Source of the DNA: a virus
DNA length: 38,327 bases
Virus record (IMG/VR): IMGVR_UViG_3300027805_000036
Span: 1-38,327 of that record
Direction: 5' to 3' (one strand)
Numbering within the stretch: position 1 is the first letter of the stretch; each line of letters opens with the position of its first letter. Positions 1 to 7,400 of the stretch are shown piece after piece. The notes under the pieces were generated by a model. It was not told the origin of the DNA, ran no database searches, and worked only from the letters and a program-made list of their open reading frames with translations. Position numbers and translations under genes: made by a program.

Positions 1-2
1 TC

Positions 3-812
3 CTTATGATATTGACATCGGTTGGTGTTTATGGGTATCTTACAAATTCATATCAAGAAACTGCAAAATCAATCTATGAAACTCAAAATAAGATTGTGTT
101 AATTGATAAGAAAAAAGATATTTACCTCGAACAAAAATCCCAAATAGATACTCTTGTGAAACAAAAATCACAAAGAATATCATCTTATGACCAATTAAGA
201 CTTACCCAAGAAAATTCTCTGAATACTCAATTAAGTTCCAAAAAAGGAACGAAAGGATTGCAGAGAAATATCCAATCTGTTGATAATTCAACACAAACCT
301 TAAATAAAGAAATATCGGAACTAAATCAAAAATCAATTGGTTTATCCGATAGTATTGCAAAATTAGAACAAGAAAAATTAGGTTTGGAAAATTCAACATA
401 TACATCAGAAATAGGACCATTATTATATTTGAGTAGATTGACTGGTGCACCGATGGACATAATAGTTAATTGGTTTATACTCATATTAGTTTCAGTATTT
501 GATCCATTGGCAGTTAGTTTAGTAATTGCAGCTAATCATCTTAGCCCGAAAGAAAAAGAATTTCCACCAGAAGATGATGATAGTCCACCACCATCTAAAA
601 ATAAAAAAGTTGTAGAAACTGTTATGGATGTTGTAGAATCCCCAAAAGAAAAAAATATCGTTATACATAAAAAACAAAAAATAAAAAAACAAAAAAAAAA
701 TTTGGCAGTTAAAGAAGAAATTGGTATATTAGATCAACAAGAAGAACAAAGGGCATTCTATGAAGAATCACCTAAACCTGATTTAGGATATAGGAGAGGT
801 GTATCGTTGTAG
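3..812 (+). CDS. Coiled-coil membrane protein, 5' partial
   Basis: The frame is open to the left edge of the window, so the gene begins upstream. The ATG at 6 is in frame but is probably internal. The first visible residues (ILTSVGVYGYLTN) look like the end of a transmembrane helix. A long heptad-like coiled coil follows, at about residues 15-130. A second hydrophobic helix (WFILILVSVFDPLAVSLVIAA, about 156-176) precedes a Lys/Glu-rich cytosolic-looking tail with basic runs. From memory, proteins with a coiled coil followed by an FDPLAV-type membrane helix are common in T4-like environmental phages and have no assigned function. The topology suggests an inner-membrane anchored coiled coil, possibly acting in lysis control or host membrane remodelling, but that is inference. 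It is followed 35 bases later by the protease gene. Confidence 0.75.
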   Translation, partial: LMILTSVGVYGYLTNSYQETAKSIYETQNKIVLIDKKKDIYLEQKSQIDTLVKQKSQRISSYDQLRLTQENSLNTQLSSKKGTKGLQRNIQSVDNSTQTLNKEISELNQKSIGLSDSIAKLEQEKLGLENSTYTSEIGPLLYLSRLTGAPMDIIVNWFILILVSVFDPLAVSLVIAANHLSPKEKEFPPEDDDSPPPSKNKKVVETVMDVVESPKEKNIVIHKKQKIKKQKKNLAVKEEIGILDQQEEQRAFYEESPKPDLGYRRGVSL

Positions 813-834
813 AATGTCATTCTCATATTTTAAT

Positions 835-840
835 TAGGAG
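835..840 (+). promoter_or_regulatory. Strong ribosome binding site of the ClpP-like gene
   Basis: TAGGAG lies 7 bases before the ATG at 848. It is a near-consensus Shine-Dalgarno site and fixes the start of the protease. Confidence 0.7.
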
Positions 841-847
841 TTCTACT

Positions 848-1507
848 ATGAACGATTTTTATGATGGCGAAGAAGTTGTTGAAGACAAAATAGTAAACAA
901 TAAATCAAAAGAAAGTGAAAATGATATTCCAGTTAGATGGAAAGAAGCAACAACACAAATGGATTACGGAATTGATGTTGAAGCATCTTCTGTATTGTTG
1001 TTCGGTGAGATAATGGATGGTAGTCTATATGATATTATTACACGTATTCGTGCAATACTTCATATGAGAAAAGATGAAAATAAAAATGATCCCATTAACT
1101 TAATTATCAATTCCGATGGTGGTTCGGTATATGAGGCACTTGGTATTATTGACTATATGCAAAGTCTTGATGTAAAGGTTAATACAATTTGTAGAGGAAG
1201 AGCAATGTCTGCTGCTGCTCTAATACTTTGTGCTGGAACGGGTGTCCGTGCTGCTTCACAGTATAGCACAATCATGTTTCATGAAATTAGTTCTGATATT
1301 TATGGTAAGTCTTCTGACATGAAAGCAAATGTTCAACACATGGAGAAATTAGAAGAAATACTTTTGGAAATACTTAAAACAAACTCAAACAAAGACAAAG
1401 AGTATTGGAAAAATGTAACAATTAAAGATTATTATATCACACCAAAGGATGCATTGGATATGGGTGTAATTGATGCAATTATTCCACCAAAACATACGAG
1501 GGGTTGA
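848..1507 (+). CDS. clpP: ClpP-like serine protease (family S14)
   Basis: The protein has the ClpP fold signature. The NLIINSDGGSVYEALGIIDY segment (about 84-103) matches the oxyanion and handle region. The nucleophile is Ser121 in GRAMSAAALIL, the histidine is His145 in TIMFHEIS, and the likely acid is Asp194 in IKDYYITPKDA, followed by the family's GVID ending. The length of 219 residues fits a single ClpP subunit, with an acidic N-terminal extension of about 45 residues that differs from cellular ClpP. No Clp ATPase partner is visible here. In phages such proteases either process the prohead or work with host ClpX/ClpA; no capsid genes are nearby, so either role is possible. The gene sits between a membrane protein and the late sigma factor and has a strong ribosome binding site. 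Confidence 0.9.
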   Translation: MNDFYDGEEVVEDKIVNNKSKESENDIPVRWKEATTQMDYGIDVEASSVLLFGEIMDGSLYDIITRIRAILHMRKDENKNDPINLIINSDGGSVYEALGIIDYMQSLDVKVNTICRGRAMSAAALILCAGTGVRAASQYSTIMFHEISSDIYGKSSDMKANVQHMEKLEEILLEILKTNSNKDKEYWKNVTIKDYYITPKDALDMGVIDAIIPPKHTRG

Positions 1508-1508
1508 T

Positions 1509-1877
1509 ATGGTAATGACAATAATTGTTTTATCGGTTTTATTGATAGCATCGTTGTATGTTAATATAAACTTGTATAAAAAGTTTGATAAATTAGATGA
1601 AATGACACAAGAAAGTGTTGATACACTTTTAGAAAATGAGAAGTTTTTAACCGAACTAAAAAATAGAGTGTTATCCCAACAATCCTATTTAAGACAATTA
1701 GATAGGATTGGTGCATTTGAAGCTGATGATGAAACCGGATATTTCTTCAAAGAAATGAAAGATATTGTAAATGATATTGCTGTTTATTTTGGTGAAAAAC
1801 CTTTGGATGATAAAAGAAGTTCTATTCTTGAACAACCAAAATCAGATGTTGTATTTCAAAAGGACTACATTTTATGA
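1509..1877 (+). CDS. Small N-terminally anchored membrane protein
   Basis: The start is taken at ATG 1509, where GAGGGG (1498-1503) sits 5 bases upstream. An upstream in-frame ATG at 1470 lies inside the protease gene and has no such site. The 122-residue product opens with one transmembrane helix (MTIIVLSVLLIASLYVNI). A predicted helical, charged domain follows (DEMTQESVDTLLENEKFL) and then a segment with RIGAFEADDETGYFF. Its orientation is probably N-out/C-in, but this is not shown. I do not recognise a characterised function. From memory, similar short anchored proteins sit near baseplate or late-regulator genes in marine T4-like phages. It overlaps the next gene by ATGA, so the two are probably translationally coupled. 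Confidence 0.8.
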   Translation: MVMTIIVLSVLLIASLYVNINLYKKFDKLDEMTQESVDTLLENEKFLTELKNRVLSQQSYLRQLDRIGAFEADDETGYFFKEMKDIVNDIAVYFGEKPLDDKRSSILEQPKSDVVFQKDYIL

Positions 1878-2608
1878 AACAAAAACGTAGTCCAAAAAAA
1901 CCAAATATTTATTTTACAAAAGATACAGAAAATGCTATTGTTTTGTATAATTCTTTGGAAGATGATATACAAAGAAATATAATATACACACAAAAGATAC
2001 ATCCTGCATTTTACAAATTAGCAGAAATTATGATACACAGATTTAAGTTCTATAATTTTGATGTATCACATGAAGATGTTAAACATGAAGTAGTATCATT
2101 TCTTCACGAAAAAATACATAAATACAAAGCTGAAAACGGTAAGGCATTTTCTTACTTTTCAATTGTTGCTAAGAATTATTTAATTGCAGAAAATAATAAA
2201 AATTATTATCACTTTAAACGAAGTCAAGATATTGGTGCTATTGATTTGGAAAGAAATATTGTAAATGAAAAAGTTAGACATGATTTTATAGAAGAAAAAA
2301 GAGACTTTATAGATATTTTTGTAAATCTTGTAGAAAAAAATTTAGCATTATTTTTTACAAAACAAAGAGATATTCAAGTTGCCGATGCAATACTTTATCT
2401 TTTTAAAACAAGAGAGAATATTGAAAACTATAACAAAAAGGCAATATACATTCTCATAAGAGAAAGAACTGGTGTTAATTCACAAAATATAACTAATATA
2501 ATAACAAAAATAAAATTATTATACGGAAAAATGTATTTACAATATAAAAACGGTGTTAATATAGAAAAAATGTCATGGTTCCAAATTCAAAACATAATTA
2601 ACAATTAA
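1874..2608 (+). CDS. 55: T4 gp55-like sigma factor for late transcription
   Basis: This is a compact, basic helical protein with the layout of the T4 gp55 group. Helices at about 40-85 (IHPAFYKLAEIMIHRFKFY, then HEDVKHEVVSFLHEKI) and the AFSYFSIVAKNYLI helix (91-104) correspond to sigma region 2, which binds the polymerase clamp helices and melts the -10 region. In T4 this protein directs host RNA polymerase to late promoters with the sliding clamp gp45 and the co-activator gp33. At 244 residues it is somewhat longer than T4 gp55 (about 185). The extra C-terminal half (about 130-244) is Lys/Ile/Asn-rich and I see no clear hydrophobic/acidic clamp-binding tail like that of T4. It lies directly upstream of the baseplate genes it would be expected to activate. 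Confidence 0.75.
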   Translation: MKQKRSPKKPNIYFTKDTENAIVLYNSLEDDIQRNIIYTQKIHPAFYKLAEIMIHRFKFYNFDVSHEDVKHEVVSFLHEKIHKYKAENGKAFSYFSIVAKNYLIAENNKNYYHFKRSQDIGAIDLERNIVNEKVRHDFIEEKRDFIDIFVNLVEKNLALFFTKQRDIQVADAILYLFKTRENIENYNKKAIYILIRERTGVNSQNITNIITKIKLLYGKMYLQYKNGVNIEKMSWFQIQNIINN

Positions 2609-2621
2609 CATATTTATATTT

Positions 2622-3002
2622 ATGAAATTTGATGACGAAATATTTGGTAATAAAAAATTTTCTGATTTATTAAAAGACATTTACGATAATCAGAAGAAAA
2701 AAGACCGTCAGATAAATCTTTTGATTGCTGACTTAAAGCCCATGCTTAATAATATAAGTGATGCGGCAATACTAGTTCCTGCAATTAAAGATTTTATAGA
2801 AGTTTCGGTTAAGAATGATGAACATTTAGTTAAATTAGCAGCGGTAATACAACGTGCTATAGGTAATAAAGGTGAAGAAACATCCTCATTTTTGACTGAT
2901 GAAGAAAAAGAAGCCTTATTAAAAGGTATACAAGAAATTCAACAAGATCAAGAGGAGACTGATATTGTCAATGGTATTAGATCCACAACAGACCGTATTT
3001 AA
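2622..3002 (+). CDS. Conserved small phage protein of unknown function
   Basis: This 126-residue helical, acidic protein has no signal peptide or membrane segment. Its core (LKPMLNNISDAAILVPAIKD, then EVSVKNDEHLVKLAAVIQRA) looks like a conserved helical bundle, and the C-terminus is Gln/Glu-rich. I cannot assign a function. Its end overlaps the start of the baseplate hub candidate by about 38 bases, which suggests the two are co-translated. It may be a chaperone or small partner of the hub protein, but that is inference from position only. No clear Shine-Dalgarno site precedes the ATG; the leader is A/T-rich. Confidence 0.75.
   Translation: MKFDDEIFGNKKFSDLLKDIYDNQKKKDRQINLLIADLKPMLNNISDAAILVPAIKDFIEVSVKNDEHLVKLAAVIQRAIGNKGEETSSFLTDEEKEALLKGIQEIQQDQEETDIVNGIRSTTDRI
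2951..2957 (+). promoter_or_regulatory. Ribosome binding site favouring a TTG start
   Basis: AGAGGAG lies 7 bases before TTG 2965 and 13 bases before ATG 2971, which is in the same frame. The spacing favours the TTG start, but both starts give almost the same protein (a difference of two residues). Confidence 0.5.
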
Positions 3003-4488
3003 TGGTATAAGTTACGAATGGTTTCCTGCTGAAGTTATAGATGTAGATTTTAGTGGAGTAAATAAAGAAGGACTTTATACTGTATTTTGTAGAATACATG
3101 GTGCATTTGGTTCACAAACCAATTACGATGTTATTCGTGCAAGAGCAATGGATGCAAATATAAAAAGAATACCAATACAGGGTGAAATCATATTGGTTAC
3201 AAAAGCACCATCACCATATGCAAGTGCTGTTGCTTTGTCCCAAGAATATTATTATACAAATCCAATATCTATACAATCATCGGTTCACCATAACGGTTTG
3301 CCTGGTTTAAGAGATATGGCAAAAATATTTACTCCACAAAATGTAGAAAAAAGAGAAAATGCACAGGATGGTATTGGGAATAAAGTAAAAGATAGATTGA
3401 ATACTGGTAAAATTATAGATCCTAATTTTCCGGAAAGATTTGACGTTTATCCAATTCAACCATATTCAGGTGATATATTATTAGAAGGAAGATGGGGACA
3501 ATCCATTAGATTTGGATCAACAGTTGATGAAAGAAGAACTTATCCTCAGCCACCAAGTTGGAAAAAGGGTTTGGGTGAAACCGGTAATCCAATAACTATA
3601 ATATCAAATGGAACTAATCCAAAAAATGTTCCATTTAATGAATTTATATTAGAAAGTGTGGATAAAGATGATTCATCAATATGGATGACATCCGCACAAT
3701 ATGTTAAATTTGAACCTGCCTCAAAATACACACCATCAATTGAAGATAAAAGTATAAACCTATTTATGAAAAATGAATACGGTGGCAATTCAGTTATTAT
3801 TGCATCGGATAGAATTGTATTTAATGCAAAAAAACAAGAGATAATTGGATTTAGCAAAGAGGGTATAGGATTTTCTTCTGAAAAGGGTATATCACTTGAT
3901 GGTAAACAAGTAGTAGAAATTGAATCAGAACAAAAAATAAGTTTGGGAATAAACGCTGTTTCTCCAATATTATTAGGTGATAGAACAATAAATTGGTTAG
4001 CAAAACTATGTAGAAGTTTAATATTTTTATGCGAATCTATTGCAAGACAGACACATCCAACTGGAACAGGACCATCTGGTGCTCCTATAAATGTTGGAGA
4101 TTTCATAACTACAAAATCAAAAATACAAAGTTTATTAGGAGATTTAGATACACTTCCAAGTAAATTGGCATTTGTAAACGAAAAATCTGGAGGTCCATCA
4201 AAAGTGGAAAAACAAAAAGCACAAGAAAGAGACGAGCCAACTTATATTGAAACAGATGATACTTTCCAAGAAGGCGATACATCACCATCTGTGATAAAAG
4301 GTGATTTTGCTTCTACTGCTGATATAGTAAGTCTTGTAACTGAATTGAAACGTTTACAAGATGATGAAATGACTGAATATAAAAAACTTAGCGGTGATGT
4401 TGATGTTGAAAGGGAAAAACGTATAGGAGAATTTTTAGATGAAGTCAATCGTAGAATTGATGGATTAAATGATGGAAGTGGAGGTTAA
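2965..4488 (+). CDS. Baseplate hub/spike candidate (gp5-like OB and beta-helix)
   Basis: The 507-residue protein starts with a beta-rich region (about 15-70) that contains a GEIILVTKAPSP turn typical of OB-fold hub proteins. A region at about 170-187 (GDILLEGRWGQSIRFGST) resembles a motif I associate with gp5-type hub proteins of T4-like environmental phages. Residues about 270-335 form short beta repeats (VIIASDRIVFNAKK, GIGFSSEKGISLDGKQ, VVEIESEQKISLG) that look like the start of a trimeric beta-helix spike. The C-terminal 100 residues are charged and helical. I see no lysozyme domain, unlike T4 gp5, whose cell-wall activity may be taken over by the enzymes encoded just downstream. The start is TTG 2965 or ATG 2971. 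The next gene starts 2 bases after the stop. Confidence 0.6.
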   Translation: MSMVLDPQQTVFNGISYEWFPAEVIDVDFSGVNKEGLYTVFCRIHGAFGSQTNYDVIRARAMDANIKRIPIQGEIILVTKAPSPYASAVALSQEYYYTNPISIQSSVHHNGLPGLRDMAKIFTPQNVEKRENAQDGIGNKVKDRLNTGKIIDPNFPERFDVYPIQPYSGDILLEGRWGQSIRFGSTVDERRTYPQPPSWKKGLGETGNPITIISNGTNPKNVPFNEFILESVDKDDSSIWMTSAQYVKFEPASKYTPSIEDKSINLFMKNEYGGNSVIIASDRIVFNAKKQEIIGFSKEGIGFSSEKGISLDGKQVVEIESEQKISLGINAVSPILLGDRTINWLAKLCRSLIFLCESIARQTHPTGTGPSGAPINVGDFITTKSKIQSLLGDLDTLPSKLAFVNEKSGGPSKVEKQKAQERDEPTYIETDDTFQEGDTSPSVIKGDFASTADIVSLVTELKRLQDDEMTEYKKLSGDVDVEREKRIGEFLDEVNRRIDGLNDGSGG

Positions 4489-4490
4489 TA

Positions 4491-7400
4491 ATGGCTGTAG
4501 ATCCACAAATACAATTTTTAGTAAATTTAGGTGCTCAACTTCCTGGAACTTTACCTAGTATATTATCTTCTGTTAAAAGTCCTTTTACAAAAAATTCTAC
4601 AACTGGTAAAATACAACTTCAAACAAAACCAGGTGAAGTTTATGACATATTGGAGTTTATACGATTTAATGATGCAGCTCAAGATTTGTTTGATGCTGCA
4701 CAAAATTTAAAAATAAAAGATTTAGCGGAAAGAAAAAAAGATTTTGCAAAAACTTTTATGCAGTTTGATGTTTTTGCTATTGCAGCAACAAATGAACCTG
4801 CAACTATTACTCCAGATGGTAAATTAACTGTAAATACAGAAGGTGTATTTCTATTATCTGTGTCTTTCGATCCAGCTGTAATCACCGCATATAACAAATT
4901 AGCAGAAGAAACCTATCAAAAAACTATATTATCAGCTCCTGGACCACCACCACCTCGTGGTCCAGGAGAAAGACTTTTAGATGGCATACCTGCAGCAGTA
5001 GAATCTGTTTCTGATCCATTAGGTGCATTGGAACAATTCGGTAAAAATCTTCAAGAAAAAATCGAAGATGGATATGAATTTGTTAGTGATTCGGTTTCTT
5101 CAGTTACCCAATATTTAACAAAACTTGCAATAGGCGCAAATAATGAATTTAATAATTTTTTGCAAGCATTAAGAGATGCTGCAGTATCACTTGATCCTGG
5201 TTTTGGTAAATTACTCGAAGCTGAAATTGCTTTAATTTCACAAAAAATAAAAGATAATCAAAAAGCATCTTGGATTGGTGGTTTACTAAAAATAGATTTA
5301 TCAGATATTCCAATTATTGGCGGTGGACTAAAGATTATTGAAGACTCCATAATTGCTGCAGTAACAATTGGACAAGCTCTGACAGGTTCCATTTCAAACT
5401 TGGCACAAAATTTAGTAAGAGAGGCATTCAATAGAATAGAAGATTTTTTAGCCATAGAAGATAAATTATTAGGTATGGCGGCAACTGTTCTTAGGACTGA
5501 TGTACGTACTATAAAAAAAGTATTGCAAGTAATAAAGGATATTCAAAGAATACAGAATTTACTTATCTCTGGAAATTTAGGAGAAGCTGCTGAAACTATA
5601 AAACAGGCATTGATAGATAGTGGAGCATTTAAACAAGAAGAAATTGATGGTAAATTGGATTCACTTGTAAATTCTGGAATTTCATTTCTTAGTGGAAACA
5701 TTTTAGACTTTTTATTTCCACAAAAAAAAGGTTTAATTGTAAAACGTGATTTAAAAATGACAACAAATACTGTTGGAGTTTTTACGATAACTAACCCACG
5801 TGAATTGGGAAATAATTTACAAGTAACTGAAATTATTTTAAAAGACGTAAATATCGATGGAACTGATATAATAATAGACTCTGTTGAAATTGTTTCTGGT
5901 GGCAATTTTTCTGTAATGAATAGCGAAACCGATCTAGATGATGCTATTGATTTTGAAGCGGAAATACCAATAATTATACCACCAGGACAGTCTGCTCAAA
6001 TAAAAATAAATTTTAGAAATCCAGATAAGTTAGAAGGTGTATTGAGTATAAGGTCAGAATTTAATTATGTTGGATTAAAGCCAGATAAACAAATAGATCA
6101 AAACGGCAAAGAAATAATAACACAAGTTATAGATGAAGATGATGATTTAAATGAAACATATACAAACCAGGTAGTAACTCCTGGATCTAAAAAAGTAATT
6201 CAACCAAAATCTACAGATCCAAATGATCAAATAAAAAATATACAAGATCAATATGCAAAAGCCGTTGAAGAATTTTCAAAATCTCAAAGATTACTAACCG
6301 ATAAAACTGCTGCATTAGAAGAAGCAAAGAAAGTAGGAGGCAAAGCATTACTTGATGCATCAAAAGATCTACAAGATGCTCAAAAAACATTAGAGGAAAC
6401 ACAAAAAAAATTAGACGATGTAAAAAAGAGATTGGATGATGCTCTATCAACAGTTCAAGCTGCTGAAAAGGCAATAGATGATTTTAAGAAAAAAAATTAT
6501 ATGGATGCTTTAAACCGAGTTGATTTTAAAAAATTACCGCCGGAACTTGGTGCATTATTAACATCAGAAGGTGTAAAACTTGGTATAACCGAAGATGATA
6601 TAAAGAAATATTATGAAACTATTGAAGAAGGTGCAAAAAAAGTAACCAGAGCAAGAGATTTAATTGGAAAAAATAATCCAATATGGAAAAATCTTGAAAA
6701 GTATCAACAAGCAAGTCTTGCTGAAAGATTAAGATTAACTTGGGAATTATTGAATGATACGATAGATATACACAATGGAATGCAAGATATATTTGGTGAT
6801 CCAAAAAATAATATAGAAAAAGTTGCAGATCCTGTTGGTAGTTTAGATACACTAACACAACAATATAAAGAAAAAATGTTAAAACTTGTTGCAGATGGTA
6901 TAAAATTACCAAATGGTGTATTATTAACTTGTGATTCAATTGATGAGGCCACAAGACAGGCAATTGGTATTGCTCTTGGCATATATCCTGATCCAACAAT
7001 AAAAAATGATAAAAAAAGATTTGATGATTGGAAAAACAGAATATGTAACTTTTTTAATGCAGCTGAAAAGGTAAAGGAAATTCATAGAAAGAGAGAAAAC
7101 ATAAGAAATGAAATAGTTAAGAGAACCAATAAAGAAAGAGAGAAAGCAAAAAATAGAAAAGATAATAAAACTGAAAATAAAGTTCCAGTTAAAGACGGTA
7201 ATAAAGTTAAGGGAACTGAAAAGAAAATTAAAAGATCCAATAGAGGCAAACAAATATCAGGTGTTGGCGATAAAATATATCGCATTGATCCAGTAGTTAA
7301 TGTTGGTGGTCCTGGAACAACAAATCCAATAAAAGCAAGAGAATTATCAAAAGAAGTTACGGTAATTCCTGTTCCAGAAATGGCTTTTTATGAAGATGAA

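Noticed and set aside
811-823. Small hairpin (AGAAT/ATTCT) after the first gene as a terminator
   Set aside because: The stem has only five A/T-rich pairs and no following T-run, so it is too weak to call.
1470-1508. Upstream ATG start for the small membrane protein
   Set aside because: It lies inside the protease gene, without a ribosome binding site, and would add a polar stretch before the membrane helix. ATG 1509 follows GAGGGG at good spacing.
2615-2622. TATATTTA as a promoter of the gene at 2622
   Set aside because: It overlaps the start codon, so transcription would begin inside the gene.
3546-4106. Long open frame on the minus strand (186 codons) inside the hub candidate gene
   Set aside because: It lies fully within a well-supported + strand gene, has no ribosome binding site, and its product is not like a known family. 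Similar minus-strand frames occur throughout and follow from the codon composition.
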